A stretch of 64,000 nucleotides of DNA from Rhizobium sp. WYJ-E13 (GCF_018987265.1 NZ_CP076853.1:3468501-3532500); one strand, 5' to 3'; shown: positions 45,501 to 55,810, counted from the stretch's first letter. Numbers and translations are program-made. Notes: generated from the sequence alone by a model not told the origin.

Positions 45501-46634
45501 ATGACTGACGGCTCCGCATTGCATACCATCGGTATAGCAGGCATCGTGCGTGAGGAATGGTTCTTTGGCGTCAGTGTCGCAACCAGCCTGGCTTTCCTTG
45601 TCTTCTCCGGGCCAATCTTCGCGCAGCTTTCCGAGCCACTCTGGTTCATCGTCATTTTTTTCTGGCTTTTTGCTGTTGTGTTGGGTTCCGCCCTATCGGT
45701 CGTTCGTCATGCCGATCATCTGGCGGAACAGCTTCAGGAGCCCTACGGAACCCTCATCCTGACCCTTGCGATTACCTCGATCGAAGTGATGGCGATCTCG
45801 GCTGTCATGCTGCATGGAGAGAACAATCCGACGCTGGCACGTGACACGCTGTTTGCCGTCGTCATGATCATTCTGAACGGCATGGTGGGATTGTCGCTGC
45901 TCCTTGGAGCGTGGCGGCGGGAAGATCAGCAACACAACCTGCACGGCGCCAATGCCTATCTCGGCGTCATCGTGCCACTGGCCACCCTCAGCCTCGTCAT
46001 GCCCACGTTTCTGGCCGGCCCGGATGGCCCGCACCCCTCGGCACCCAGGCAGATGTTTCTCGGCATAGTCTCGATTGGCCTCTACGGTGTATTTCTGCTC
46101 CTCCAGGCCGGCCGTCATCATCGCTACTTCGCCGATGACGGCAACCATCATGAGCAGCACATCGTCAGCATGCGGCGCCACCGGTCCGTCTGGCATCATG
46201 CGGTACTGCTGCTCGCTTATATGGTGCCGGTCGTCTTCCTGGTCGAACAGCTTGCCCGGCCGATCGACTACGTGATCGAAACCCTTCAAGCACCGGCAGC
46301 ATTCGGGGGGGTGGTCATGGCGGTACTCGTCGCAACACCAGAGGCGATAAGCGCCGTGCGCGCCTCTGTCGCCAACCACCTGCAGCGAGCCATCAACATT
46401 TTCCTCGGCTCGGTTCTGTCGACGATCGGCCTCACCGTGCCGGCCATGCTGGCAATCAGCCACCTCTACGGACACCCCGTCACGCTGGGGCTTCAAGGCC
46501 CGGATCTTGTCATGTTCGTGCTGACGCTCGCCGTCAGCATCATCACCTTTTCGAGTGGGCGCACCAATCTCATGCAGGGCGCAGTTCACCTGATGCTGTT
46601 CGTGTCTTACGTGCTGCTCATTACTCAGCAGTGA
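45501..46634 (+). CDS. Calcium/proton antiporter (ChaA/CaCA family)
   Basis: A 377-residue inner-membrane exchanger with about ten membrane helices. The two inverted ion-binding repeats are SIEVMAISAVMLHGENNPTL and LVATPEAISAVRASVANHLQ, the acidic alpha motifs of calcium/cation antiporters. A cytoplasmic His-rich loop (HHRYFADDGNHHEQH) lies between the halves. It would expel Ca2+ or Na+ in exchange for protons. ATG 45501 is used; a GTG three codons earlier is possible. It appears to be a single gene. Confidence 0.92.
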   Translation: MTDGSALHTIGIAGIVREEWFFGVSVATSLAFLVFSGPIFAQLSEPLWFIVIFFWLFAVVLGSALSVVRHADHLAEQLQEPYGTLILTLAITSIEVMAISAVMLHGENNPTLARDTLFAVVMIILNGMVGLSLLLGAWRREDQQHNLHGANAYLGVIVPLATLSLVMPTFLAGPDGPHPSAPRQMFLGIVSIGLYGVFLLLQAGRHHRYFADDGNHHEQHIVSMRRHRSVWHHAVLLLAYMVPVVFLVEQLARPIDYVIETLQAPAAFGGVVMAVLVATPEAISAVRASVANHLQRAINIFLGSVLSTIGLTVPAMLAISHLYGHPVTLGLQGPDLVMFVLTLAVSIITFSSGRTNLMQGAVHLMLFVSYVLLITQQ

Positions 46635-46836
46635 ATAGAAAATATCCAGGCTGAGCCATGATGGAATTGCGGAGTCATCAATCGTTTAGACGCAGCTAAA
46701 TTGCATGCCATAAGCTATTGCAATTTCGGACGATCCCGCGACATAGTACCGCATGCCTGAAACACTTGGCGACTGGTGGGGTCGTCACCAAGGCACGCAT
46801 GAAGACCGGGACACAAAGATCATCGGGGCAGCAGGA

Positions 46837-48036
46837 ATGCGTGAGGGATTGCATCGGGGCCTGCAGATTTCTGTGACACTCATCGGCATGACGGCGCTCG
46901 CTGCCTGCGATGGAAGCAGCAATACCTACGTCCCGCCTCCGCCGCCGGCGGTCCGTGTTGCGCAACCAGTCCAGGAGGCCGTCACCCTCTATTTCGAACT
47001 CACGGGCAATACTGCGCCGCTGAACTCGGTCGATATCGAAGCGCGCGTCCAGGGTTACCTTCAATCGATCGATTATCAGGATGGCACGACGGTAACGAAG
47101 GGCACCAAGCTCTTCGGGATCGAGCGCGACACCTATCAGGCCCAGCTTGATCAGGCCAAGGCATCCCTCGCATCGCAACAGGCATCCCAGGTTGGCGCCA
47201 AGCAGGAGTACGATCGTCAGCTCAATCTGATGAAGCAGCAGGTCACGACGCAGACAGCCGTCGACAGCGCCAAGGCGACGCTCGACGAGGCCAATGCGCA
47301 GATCCTCAACGCGCAGGCCAATGTCGAACTTGCAACGATCAATCTCGGCTATACCGAAGTGATTGCCCCCTTCGATGGCACGGTGACCAACCACCTAGTC
47401 GATATCGGCACGCTCGTCGGCGTCTCAGGCCCCACCAAGCTCGCCAGCATCGTCCAGGCGGACCCGATCTATGCCTATTTCAACGTCAGCGAAACCCAGG
47501 TGCTGCTGATCAAGGATATGTTGAGAAAGCAGGGACGCACCTTCAAGCAGACGGATCTGCCGAGCATCCCAGCCGAACTCGGCCTGCAATCCGAAGAAGG
47601 CTATCCCCACAAGGGGCATCTTGACTACGTCTCGCCGCAACTCGATGCATCGACCGGCACGCTTCAGGTCCGGGCTCTGTTCGATAATAAAGACAAGGTC
47701 ATGCTGCCTGGCTTCTTCGTGCGCATTCGCGTACCGATCCGCCAGGATCAGAAGGCGCTGCTCGTACGTGACGACGCGATCGCGACCAACCAGCTCGGCA
47801 GCTACCTGCTCGTTCTCGGCAAGGATGACACCGTCGAGCAGAAACAGGTGAGGACCGGCCAGCGCGAAGGCGTCCTCCGCGTCATCGAATCCGGCCTCGG
47901 TCCGGCGGACTGGGTCGTCGTCCAAGGCATCCAGCAGGCAATCCCCGGAAGCAAGGTCGCACCGGAGAAAATCGATATGAAAACGCAGCCGACAGAAGCC
48001 GGCGCCGATGCAAAGGCCACAACGACGACGCAGTAA
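46837..48036 (+). CDS. RND efflux membrane fusion (adaptor) lipoprotein
   Basis: A 399-residue periplasmic adaptor. From ATG 46837 (CAGGA just upstream), a signal segment HRGLQISVTLIGMTALAAC ends in a lipobox Cys at about residue 27. Lipoyl domain EARVQGYLQSIDYQDGTTVTKG, a long helical hairpin (residues about 90-155) and the barrel domain follow. The TTG/ATG upstream at 46753 would place the signal peptide internally. It lies 41 bp before the RND permease gene, forming a pump pair without a regulator or outer-membrane channel nearby. Confidence 0.9.
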   Translation: MREGLHRGLQISVTLIGMTALAACDGSSNTYVPPPPPAVRVAQPVQEAVTLYFELTGNTAPLNSVDIEARVQGYLQSIDYQDGTTVTKGTKLFGIERDTYQAQLDQAKASLASQQASQVGAKQEYDRQLNLMKQQVTTQTAVDSAKATLDEANAQILNAQANVELATINLGYTEVIAPFDGTVTNHLVDIGTLVGVSGPTKLASIVQADPIYAYFNVSETQVLLIKDMLRKQGRTFKQTDLPSIPAELGLQSEEGYPHKGHLDYVSPQLDASTGTLQVRALFDNKDKVMLPGFFVRIRVPIRQDQKALLVRDDAIATNQLGSYLLVLGKDDTVEQKQVRTGQREGVLRVIESGLGPADWVVVQGIQQAIPGSKVAPEKIDMKTQPTEAGADAKATTTTQ

Positions 48037-48077
48037 AATCCGCCATCCGCTTCATCTGAAGGTCCAAGGACAACAGC

Positions 48078-51000
48078 ATGATCTCGCGCTTCTTCATCGA
48101 AAGGCCGGTGCTAGCCAATGTTCTGGCATTGGTCTTTGTTCTCATCGGCGCGGTGGCTCTTTTCCAGTTGCCAGTGGCGCAATATCCTGATGTCGTCCCG
48201 CCGACAGTGCAGGTGACGACCCGCTTTCCGGGCGCCAGCGCGAAGACGCTCGTCGATACGGTCGCTCTGCCGATCGAGCAGCAGGTCAACGGCGTACAGG
48301 ACATGCTCTACATGCAGTCCACCAGCGCAAGCGACGGCACCTACTCACTGACCGTGACCTTCGCCATAGGCACAGATCCCGATCAGGCACAGGTCCTGGT
48401 GCAAAACCGTGTCGCGATCGCCATGTCGTCGCTTCCGCAGTCGGTGCAGGTTCAAGGCGTCAGCACCCAGAAGAAATCGACAGCAATCCTCGGCTTTGTC
48501 ACTCTGACCTCGCCCGACAGCCGCTATGATAGCCTGTTCCTTTCCAACTACGCCGTCATCAATCTGCAGAACGAACTTGCCCGCCTGCCCGGCGTCGGCA
48601 ACGTCACGGTCTTCGGCGCCGGCCAATATGCCATGCGCATCTGGATGGATCCGAACCTGCTGCAGGCCCGCGGGCTGACACCACAGGATATCGTCAATGT
48701 CGTGCAGCAGCAGAGCCAGGAGGTCACGGCAGGCCAGATCGGTATTCCGCCGGTGCCCCAAGGGCAGACATTTCAGTACACCCTGAACATCAATGGCCGG
48801 CTGAACGATGCTGTCGACTACGAAAACATCATCGTCAAGGTCGATGGCGCGGATGGCGGCCGGGTAACGCGCATCCGCGATATTGGCCGGGTCGAACTGG
48901 GTGCGCAGACCTATAGCCAGACCTTCATGCAGAATGGCCGACCGGCTGCGGGCATTGGTATCTCCCAATTGCCGGAAGCAAATGCCATCGCTGTGGCCCA
49001 GGCAGTCGAGGTGAAGATGGCGGAACTGGCCAAGGCCTTCCCGCCAGGCCTTGAATATCATCTCCCCTTCGACACCACAAAATTCGTCAAGGCCTCGATC
49101 AACGAAGTCTATGTCACTCTGATCGAGGCAGGCGTTCTCGTTCTCATCGTCATTCTGCTGTTTCTGCAGGACTGGCGAGCCATGCTCGTGCCGGCGACGA
49201 CTGTTCCTGTCACCATCATCGGTGCCTTTGCCGCGATGGCGGCCATGGGCTTCACCGTCAACCTCTCCACGCTGTTTGCAATCGTCCTCGCCATCGGCAT
49301 CGTCGTCGATGACGCCATCGTCATTGTCGAAGGTGTCGCGAGACATATCGAGGCAGGCATGTCCGGCAGGCAGGCAGCCGAAAAGGCGATGGAAGAACTG
49401 CTCGGCCCCGTCATCGGTATCACCCTGGTGCTGATGGCCGTTTTCATTCCAGCCGCCTTCCTGCCGGGGCTGACGGGCCAGCTTTACCGCCAGTTTGCTC
49501 TCGTGATTGCCGCCACGGCGCTAATCAGCGCCATCAACGCCGTGACACTGAAACCGACGCAATGCGCCCTCTGGCTGCGCGCGCCGGTACCACCCGAGAA
49601 GCGCAACTTCGTCTATCGCGGCTTCAACCGGATCTACGACTGGGGTGAACGCGGATACGTCCGGCTGATCGGCTCGATGACGCGCCACGCCACGGTCATG
49701 GTTATTCTGGCGCTGGCGCTGATGGGCGTCGCTGTCTGGGGGCTCACACGCGTGCCGACGGCGTTCCTGCCCATCGAGGACCAGGGCTACGTGCTGATCG
49801 GCGCGCAACTGCCCGATGGTGCCTCCAAGGAGCGCACCGACGCTGTCATGGCGGAGGTCGGCAAGATCGCCCAGGCGACACCGGGCGTCGATCAGGTCCT
49901 GACGATCAGCGGCATATCCGTTCTCGACAACAATGCCAGCCTGCAGAACGCCGGCGTTGCTTATGTCGTGCTGAAGGACTGGGACGAACGCCTCAAGGAA
50001 AAGGGGCAGGATCTTCTGTCCATCTACCAGCATCTCAATGGTGCACTGCAAAGCGTACTGGTCGCAAAAACCCTGGTCATCGTGCCACCTCCCATTCAGG
50101 GCGTCGGCAATGCCAGCGGCTTCACGATGCAAGTAGAGCTCAAGAATGGTGTTTCCGACTATGCACTGTTGCAGTCCCTTACCGATACGATTGTGAAAAA
50201 TGGCGAAGCCCAGTCATCGTTGCAAAGGCTGAGCACGTCATTCCGCTCGAATGTACCGCAGTTCGAGATAGTGGTCGACCGTATCAAGGCCGAGACATTG
50301 GGCGTCACAGTCGGACAGGTTTTCTCCGCGCTGTCGGGCTACGTGGGATCGAGCTACGTGACACAGTTCAACAAGTTTGGCCGCACGTTCCAGGTCTATG
50401 CCCAGGCATCTCCGGAATTCCGCGTCAGCCCTGACGATATCCGCAATCTGGAGGTCAAAGCCGGGGATGGCACGATGGTGCCGCTCGGAACCGTTGTCGA
50501 TATCAAGCCGATGCAAGGCCCCTCACTGATCAGCCTCTACAACCTCTACCCGTCAGCAACCATCGTCGGCGGACCTGCCGCCGGCTTCAGCTCCGGCCAG
50601 GCGCTCGACGTCATGGAGCAGATCGCCGACCAGACCTTGCCAACAGGAACCGGCTATGAGTGGACGGCGCTCTCCTACCAGGAAAAGGCGGTCGGAGGAC
50701 AGATCTACTATATCTTTGCGCTTGGCATGCTGCTCGTCTACTTCGTGCTCGCGGGTCAATATGAAAGCTGGATCCTGCCGCTTGCTGTGCTTCTGGCCGT
50801 CCCGCTTGCCCTGCTCGGCACCGTCGGCGCGTTGATGGCGGCGGGCGTCGCCAACAACCTCTACACCCAGATCGGCCTGATCCTTTTGATCGCTCTGGCA
50901 TCGAAGAATGCCATTCTCATCGTCGAATACGCCCGTGAAAAGCGAGAGGAAGGCATGGAGATCCTGGAAGCGGCCGTCGAGGCTGCCCGCCTGCGCTTCC

Positions 51001-51245
51001 GACCGATCCTCATGACATCCTTCGCCTTCATTCTCGGCGTCCTGCCGCTTGTCCTTGCGACGGGGGCCGGCGCATCCGCCCGCAAGTCGATCGGCATATC
51101 GGTCTTCAGCGGCATGATCGCATCGACCTGCCTTGCCGTGTTGTTCGTTCCTTCCTTCTACGTCGTGCTGCAGCGCTTTGAAGAGTTCAGAAGGCGCCGC
51201 GGCAAAGCTCCTGCAGTGACCGATGCGGAAATGACGGCACAATAG
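48078..51245 (+). CDS. RND-family multidrug efflux permease (HAE1/AcrB type)
   Basis: A 1055-residue inner-membrane transporter that begins [19 protein letters not shown], the standard start of AcrB/MexB-type pumps. Helix 4 carries the Asp-Asp proton relay ([19 protein letters not shown]), and the helix 10 region has the matching Lys ([20 protein letters not shown]). The docking and pore periplasmic domains are full length. It pairs with the adaptor gene 41 bp upstream and is the second complete RND system in the window. It is more AcrB-like than the one at 378-3524. Substrate unknown. Confidence 0.96.
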   Translation: MISRFFIERPVLANVLALVFVLIGAVALFQLPVAQYPDVVPPTVQVTTRFPGASAKTLVDTVALPIEQQVNGVQDMLYMQSTSASDGTYSLTVTFAIGTDPDQAQVLVQNRVAIAMSSLPQSVQVQGVSTQKKSTAILGFVTLTSPDSRYDSLFLSNYAVINLQNELARLPGVGNVTVFGAGQYAMRIWMDPNLLQARGLTPQDIVNVVQQQSQEVTAGQIGIPPVPQGQTFQYTLNINGRLNDAVDYENIIVKVDGADGGRVTRIRDIGRVELGAQTYSQTFMQNGRPAAGIGISQLPEANAIAVAQAVEVKMAELAKAFPPGLEYHLPFDTTKFVKASINEVYVTLIEAGVLVLIVILLFLQDWRAMLVPATTVPVTIIGAFAAMAAMGFTVNLSTLFAIVLAIGIVVDDAIVIVEGVARHIEAGMSGRQAAEKAMEELLGPVIGITLVLMAVFIPAAFLPGLTGQLYRQFALVIAATALISAINAVTLKPTQCALWLRAPVPPEKRNFVYRGFNRIYDWGERGYVRLIGSMTRHATVMVILALALMGVAVWGLTRVPTAFLPIEDQGYVLIGAQLPDGASKERTDAVMAEVGKIAQATPGVDQVLTISGISVLDNNASLQNAGVAYVVLKDWDERLKEKGQDLLSIYQHLNGALQSVLVAKTLVIVPPPIQGVGNASGFTMQVELKNGVSDYALLQSLTDTIVKNGEAQSSLQRLSTSFRSNVPQFEIVVDRIKAETLGVTVGQVFSALSGYVGSSYVTQFNKFGRTFQVYAQASPEFRVSPDDIRNLEVKAGDGTMVPLGTVVDIKPMQGPSLISLYNLYPSATIVGGPAAGFSSGQALDVMEQIADQTLPTGTGYEWTALSYQEKAVGGQIYYIFALGMLLVYFVLAGQYESWILPLAVLLAVPLALLGTVGALMAAGVANNLYTQIGLILLIALASKNAILIVEYAREKREEGMEILEAAVEAARLRFRPILMTSFAFILGVLPLVLATGAGASARKSIGISVFSGMIASTCLAVLFVPSFYVVLQRFEEFRRRRGKAPAVTDAEMTAQ

Positions 51246-51258
51246 GCTGGCAAACGGC

Positions 51259-51588
51259 CTATTGCACGATTACCTGCACATAAACCCCGCCGCTCTTGGC
51301 ATAGTAGAGGCCGCCGCAGCGATAATAATAGCCGCCATAATAAGGGCCATAAATGCAGCCTGGAGGCAGCACGGCGATCGTCGTCGCCGTGCGCCGGACG
51401 ACCCGGCGTGTGGTGCGACGCGCCACCCCCGCATAGGAGAGCGGCGTCAAGGGACGGCCGATGACCGCCTCCGCCGGCGTGGCAAAGCCGATCGACAGCG
51501 GTAGTGAACGTTCCCCTTCCAGGCGAAAATCGGTAAAGGTCATTACGCTGGCAAGGCAGAGGGCGAAAAAAAGCCTGCTGCGGGTCAT
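51259..51588 (-). CDS. Small secreted protein, unknown function
   Basis: A 109-residue protein with an N-terminal signal (MTRSRLFFALCLASVMTF). A C-terminal Tyr/Gly-rich segment follows (GCIYGPYYGGYYYRCGGLYY) with two cysteines, and the end is VYVQVIVQ. I do not recognise a catalytic family. Its ATG overlaps the stop of the DUF2092 gene by 4 bp, so the two are translationally coupled and probably act together in the envelope. Confidence 0.75.
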   Translation of the reverse strand: MTRSRLFFALCLASVMTFTDFRLEGERSLPLSIGFATPAEAVIGRPLTPLSYAGVARRTTRRVVRRTATTIAVLPPGCIYGPYYGGYYYRCGGLYYAKSGGVYVQVIVQ

Positions 51589-52373
51589 TGCATATCTCCT
51601 GTAACGGCGGGCGCCGGAAGCTCATCGATAGATTGGAGTTCACTCAGATCCACGGTCTTCGCATTGGCCGGGATCTCGATATTGTAAGAGGTGGCGGCAA
51701 CATCCGCCCCGCTTTTGAAGTCGCTGATCTCAAGCGTATATTGCGGCGCCTGGACGACGTGTTTGCTGGTGATCACATAGCGCCGCGGTACCGGCTGCGA
51801 ACCCGTCTGTATCCAGATCTGCCAGTCGAGTTCCGGTGTACGGAAAGTCAGATATTCGCATTCCACACCGTCGACGAAGGCGCTCGAGATGTGCTTGGCC
51901 TCGGTTACGTCGGACATCAAGATGTCATAGACGCGAGACGAGAGCAGATCGGCGCCTGGCGCTTCCACGCCGGCATCGGCGAGCCTGTCGATCAGATCAT
52001 CGAGCGAGCCTTTGCCCTCGATCTTCGCATAGGCATCGAGGTTCTTGCCATGCACTGTCAGCGTCGAACCGTCGAAGCTGACATCGATATCGGCAAAGCC
52101 TCCGGTCCGCGTGACACGCAGTTTGTCGGGCCGGGTGATATTGGCTGTACCCGAACTGACAAATTGCAGCTTCTCGAAATCCGGGGTTACAGCTTCGAGC
52201 GATGACTGGTAGTTGAAGGAGATGGTCTTCTGCGCCACTAGAAAATCGGACATGGCATTCAGAAGATCTTTTGCATCATCCGCCCATGCATGGGTTGGTA
52301 GTACAAGGCCGCCAGCAACAGCGGAATAGCTCAGTATTCGTTTCAATCGCGATAGATGAGAGGTCGATGACAT
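51585..52373 (-). CDS. DUF2092-family periplasmic protein
   Basis: A 262-residue protein with a signal peptide (LKRILSYSAVAGGLVLPTHAWA) and the DUF2092 pattern (DLLNAMSDFLVAQKTISFNY, then FVSSGTANITRPDKLRVTRTGG). Its strands resemble the LolA/LppX-like half-barrel of lipoprotein carriers, and the family is often described as periplasmic. It may bind a lipid or lipoprotein. It is the first gene of a coupled pair with the small Tyr/Gly-rich protein. Confidence 0.85.
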   Translation of the reverse strand: MSSTSHLSRLKRILSYSAVAGGLVLPTHAWADDAKDLLNAMSDFLVAQKTISFNYQSSLEAVTPDFEKLQFVSSGTANITRPDKLRVTRTGGFADIDVSFDGSTLTVHGKNLDAYAKIEGKGSLDDLIDRLADAGVEAPGADLLSSRVYDILMSDVTEAKHISSAFVDGVECEYLTFRTPELDWQIWIQTGSQPVPRRYVITSKHVVQAPQYTLEISDFKSGADVAATSYNIEIPANAKTVDLSELQSIDELPAPAVTGDMQ

Positions 52374-52459
52374 AGCAATTGCCTTTCACTTGTGTCGTCA
52401 TTGAATTCATCGAATACAGGGATTTCGGATCGTGCTGCGACAACAGCGGAATGGCGGTG

Positions 52460-52507
52460 TGGGTTCACTGGGAATGCCTGAGGGTTCAGGCATTCCCAGT
52501 GAACCCA
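52460..52507. repeat. Perfect 48-nt hairpin with 22-bp arms
   Basis: The 22 bases from 52460 (beginning TGGGTTCACTGGG) are exactly mirrored by 52486-52507, with a 4-nt loop GGGT. It is 17 bp downstream of the stop of the cysteine-repeat gene on the minus strand and may be its terminator, although no T run follows. A mobile palindromic unit is an alternative. Confidence 0.8.
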
Positions 52508-52524
52508 GGCGAATTGGAAGGCCG

Positions 52525-53313
52525 CTACAATCCCGAGGTCAGCACCTTATGACAGGCTGGTGATATGCGCTGCAGATTGTCCCGCAGGCACGAGATGACC
52601 CGCCCGCCGCCGATCGGCACCATTCGGCAAAAGGCTCGGAAATCCGGTCCGCAGGTCTCGCGCACGATCATCATTTCCTCGCGCGGAGAGAAGACGGGCA
52701 TGGCGGCCGGCCGGGTCGCCGGCGGTGCGGTAGCCGTGGCAGCTCCTGCACCGGTTGCTGGCGCACCTGCTGCACCGATGGCCGCGACCGCCTGCTGACA
52801 GGGAGCCGACAGACCGGCACTATGCTGCTGCAGACAGGCGAGCGCCGCCGCACCGCCTGGGGCCACACCGGAGCATTGCGCCATGAAATCGGAGCGGCAG
52901 GCTGATTTGACTGCATCGCGCTGCGCCTCGGTCGGCTGAGCGCCGGTTGCCGGGGCAGGCGGCGTCGCACCTGTTGTAACAGGCGCCGTTTGAACTGGCT
53001 CTGCGGATGTCGATTTGGGTTTGGCCGTTATAGCCGAGACAGCCTCGCGGCAGGCGGCGGAAAGTGTGGAATCATGTTGCTGCAGGCAGTTCAGCGCCTC
53101 CATGCCTCCCGGCTGCACGCCAGAGCATTGTGCGATGAAATCGGATCGGCAGGCTGATCTGACCGCGCTTTTCTGCTCGTCGGTGGGCGCCTGCGCGATA
53201 GCGATCCCGGCGAAAAGACTGGCCGCACAGACGACGCTGAGCACCGATAATCCGAAGATCAAACGGCGCCTCCCGCGCCGCGCCGCTCTTCGAGAAGATG
53301 CACATTCTCGCAT
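52525..53313 (-). CDS. Secreted protein with three four-cysteine repeats
   Basis: From ATG 53313 (GGGAGGGGAACA before it) the protein has 262 residues. A basic N-terminus and signal peptide end near AIAQA (residue 42). Three repeats follow, each C-x7-C-x12-C-x11-C with a shared CxxDFxxxC and GG core: residues 55-88, a second beginning CRSDFMAQCSG, and a third beginning CGPDFRAFCRM. Linkers are Ala/Pro/Thr-rich. This matches the cysteine-rich repeat family seen in some bacterial exported proteins and in the eukaryotic Golgi protein GLG1. Each repeat should hold two disulphides. The function is unknown. Confidence 0.88.
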   Translation of the reverse strand: MRECASSRRAARRGRRRLIFGLSVLSVVCAASLFAGIAIAQAPTDEQKSAVRSACRSDFIAQCSGVQPGGMEALNCLQQHDSTLSAACREAVSAITAKPKSTSAEPVQTAPVTTGATPPAPATGAQPTEAQRDAVKSACRSDFMAQCSGVAPGGAAALACLQQHSAGLSAPCQQAVAAIGAAGAPATGAGAATATAPPATRPAAMPVFSPREEMMIVRETCGPDFRAFCRMVPIGGGRVISCLRDNLQRISPACHKVLTSGL

Positions 53314-53845
53314 TGTTCCCCTCCCTGGAAAGCTTATCGATTTACGGCATGAAAACAAATACCTTAGCTGAATGAGACAGCAGGACCTCGAAAGGTCGAT
53401 GAAGGTCGCCAAACGGAAATCGTGGAACGTCCACTTGCCTTTAAATTTAGCACATTCGAATTTTATAGACTAGGCTCGAATATTCGGACAAGGATTAACG
53501 CACTATGCTTATGGATTAGCCGCGGGATGCATTCCGCGCTGCTGGCAGGCGATAATAACATCAGCTATCTATGCTTTATACCAGCTTGGCTCTGTTTGAA
53601 GTAACCTCCAGCTCATTGGAAACGCCGACAGAATCTCATGGCCCATTGCTGCCTCAAACACCCGAAAACTTGGCAAAAGCGGAGGTGCGCCTCGACCGGG
53701 TGCTAAATCGTCGTCCCGATACCAACAAAGAAGCCCGCTTTTGGCGGACCTGTTTTTGGCCTCTATTGCGGGCTTTGCATATACACTGGCGAAGATACGC
53801 ACGCGCGACTGGCGGCCACTTCCCCGGCCGAACAGGATGAAACTT
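53314..53845. other. AT-rich intergenic region without a convincing gene
   Basis: About 530 bp, AT-rich from 53420 to 53600 and unlike its neighbours. No frame has recognisable similarity or a good ribosome site. On the minus strand a small stem CCGC-N5-GCGG at 53732-53744 and a longer pair AAGCCCGC/GCGGGCTT around 53731-53779 lie where a terminator could be. I see nothing else. Confidence 0.5.
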
Positions 53846-54628
53846 CTATCGTGACCACCGTGCTATCAGTTGGTCTGTATTTGCCAGCACTTTGCGGACT
53901 GCGTTGCGCGCCATGTTCGATCGCTGCAGTCGGATGCTTTTCTCAATATTTTCATGAAGTTTCAGCACATATAGCAAGTCGTCCTCTTCGCGCGTGACAT
54001 GGGCGAAGAGATGGTTCAGCGCCGATTCGATCAATACGCCGAGCGGCACCAGCAGATCATTTCCAGAGGCGCGCAAGATCGCGATATGAAATCGCGTATC
54101 AGCTTCCGTTCGCTGCTGGAGTGATGTCGCCTGACCCATGTCATGCAAGGCCTGACTGATCGCATTCATTTGCTCCTCAGTTCGGCGCTCCGCAGCAAGC
54201 GCAGTCGCTTCCGGCTCGATCATATGCCTGAGTTCTTGCACGGTCCTCAGAAAGGCTTCGCGATCGGGCGACGCGGCATACCAGCCCAATACATCTCGAT
54301 CCAGCAGGTTCCAACGTTCCCTAGGTTCGACCCAACTGCCGATTTTCGGGCGGGAAGAAAGCAGGCCCTTGGCCATCAGCATCTTGATTGCTTCGCGCAC
54401 CGCCGACCGACTGACGTCAAAGACTTGCGACCATTTTGCCTCGTTTGGCAGGATCGTGCCGGGCGGATAGTCACCGCGCACGATCCGGAGGCCGATCTCG
54501 CCTGCCAAAGATACATGAACACTCGCCCCAGTCATACGGGGAGCATTTGGGCGCCTTGTAGTGGCTGAACGGTCCGCCGTCGCCACCTCGACCAGAGTCG
54601 TCGGCTTCCCCGATTTCTTGTCAGGCAT
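53846..54628 (-). CDS. GntR/FadR-subfamily transcriptional regulator
   Basis: A 260-residue regulator with the winged helix GEIGLRIVRGDYPPGTILPNEAKW, then VFDVSRSAVREAIKMLMAKGLLSSRPKIGSWV. It has a FadR-type C-terminal helical domain (metal-site residues in EADTRFHIAILRASGND). It lies downstream of a sugar-binding protein gene on the same strand and probably controls the divergent transporter at 54824-58878. A GntR-type palindrome, TTTGTCCGACAAA, is present between the divergent promoters at 56893-56905. Confidence 0.9.
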   Translation of the reverse strand: MPDKKSGKPTTLVEVATADRSATTRRPNAPRMTGASVHVSLAGEIGLRIVRGDYPPGTILPNEAKWSQVFDVSRSAVREAIKMLMAKGLLSSRPKIGSWVEPRERWNLLDRDVLGWYAASPDREAFLRTVQELRHMIEPEATALAAERRTEEQMNAISQALHDMGQATSLQQRTEADTRFHIAILRASGNDLLVPLGVLIESALNHLFAHVTREEDDLLYVLKLHENIEKSIRLQRSNMARNAVRKVLANTDQLIARWSR

Positions 54629-54786
54629 CTATTTCTACTGCCTCAGCATTCCTTCGACTGTCTGCACGTATTATCAAAACAATCGTAATAACGAGGAAGT
54701 CGCCTGCGATTGAATCCGGCACAAAGCGCGGAATTCAGGGCGCGTCAAGCCCTGCAGATCTTTCGATCCATCTCGTGGAGGCAGCC

Positions 54787-54811
54787 GGCGCACCCTTGTA
54801 CCGGGTGCGCC
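54787..54811 (-). terminator. Hairpin after the third sugar-binding protein gene
   Basis: GGCGCACCC and GGGTGCGCC form a perfect 9-bp stem with a 7-nt loop, 12 bp after the stop of the binding-protein gene. It lacks a T run, so termination may be partial. Confidence 0.55.
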
Positions 54812-54823
54812 AAACCGCGAGCG

Positions 54824-55810
54824 CTACTTTTGAATGCAGGTATCGACTGTGTCCTTCGTGCACTCATCGAGCCCGGTGAAGACCGGATCTTCAACTGCCT
54901 TGCCGGCAATCAGATCCATCATCACGGAAGGCGCCTTGTAACCCATCTCGAACGGCCGTTGGCCGACGAGCGCAGTCACCAGGCCTTCCCTCGCAATGGC
55001 AACCTCATCGCCGATCGTGTCTGCCGCACCGATGACGAACTCGTTGCTGGCAATCTTCTCAGCCATCGGCTTGAACAGATCGCGATAGGGTTGCGGTGCG
55101 CCGAACAGGGGCCAGCCGCCCATGATACCGAATGCGTCAAGGTCGGGATTGGCCGCGAGAATATCGGTCATTGCCTGCACGCCTTTGGCACCGTCATCAT
55201 TGGTAAAGACCGGGCAGCCGGCGACTTCCGTCCAGCCACCCTCGCCTTTCAATTCCGTAAGACCCTTCTTGCCAGTGAGCGTGTCACGCATACCTTGCGC
55301 GCGACGCAGAATATTGTCTGCTCCCGGATTGCCTTCGATCGTACAGATCTTGCCGCCTTTCGGCTTGGCTTTCTTGATGTACTCACCGATACGTGCGCCC
55401 ATCAGATAGTTGTCAGTACCGAGATAGGTCTTGCGTAAGGCCGCGTCCTCGGCGGCAAGATCGGCATCAAGCGTCATCACCGGAACGCTCGGATTGGCGG
55501 TCTTCAGGGTCTGGGCGATGAGCTTTGCGTTTGATGGCGAAATTGCGATTGCGGCAGTGTCTGCCTTGCCCAACATATCCTGAACGATCTGCGCTTCGCC
55601 GGCTTCATCGGATGTCGATGCCGGACCGGTGTAGAAGCACTCATATTCCGCAGTCGGATTTTCCTTGTTCCATTTCTGGCAACCTTGATTGATTGCTTCG
55701 AAGAACGGATTGTCGAGACCTTTCACCACGATGACCAGTTGCTTCTTGGCCAGCGCCTGCCCTGCGGTCAATGCTAAAACTGCGGCTGTAAGTAGTAATG
55801 CCTTCCTCAT
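54824..55810 (-). CDS. Sugar ABC transporter substrate-binding protein (CUT2/FrcB type)
   Basis: A 328-residue periplasmic protein of the ribose/fructose-binding class (PBP1 fold). A 21-residue signal peptide (MRKALLLTAAVLALTAGQA, then LA) supports the start at 55810, which follows GGGAGGAAACC. Features include VVKGLDNPFFEAINQGCQKW, IAISPSNAKLIAQTL and FGIMGGWPLFG. Its ATPase and permease partners are not beside it but on the opposite strand at 57096-58878, beyond an epimerase gene. The sugar is unknown. Confidence 0.92.
   Translation of the reverse strand: MRKALLLTAAVLALTAGQALAKKQLVIVVKGLDNPFFEAINQGCQKWNKENPTAEYECFYTGPASTSDEAGEAQIVQDMLGKADTAAIAISPSNAKLIAQTLKTANPSVPVMTLDADLAAEDAALRKTYLGTDNYLMGARIGEYIKKAKPKGGKICTIEGNPGADNILRRAQGMRDTLTGKKGLTELKGEGGWTEVAGCPVFTNDDGAKGVQAMTDILAANPDLDAFGIMGGWPLFGAPQPYRDLFKPMAEKIASNEFVIGAADTIGDEVAIAREGLVTALVGQRPFEMGYKAPSVMMDLIAGKAVEDPVFTGLDECTKDTVDTCIQK

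Noticed and set aside
53571..53840. Small frames in the AT-rich gap
   Set aside because: Both strands have overlapping short frames without ribosome sites or domain-like sequence.
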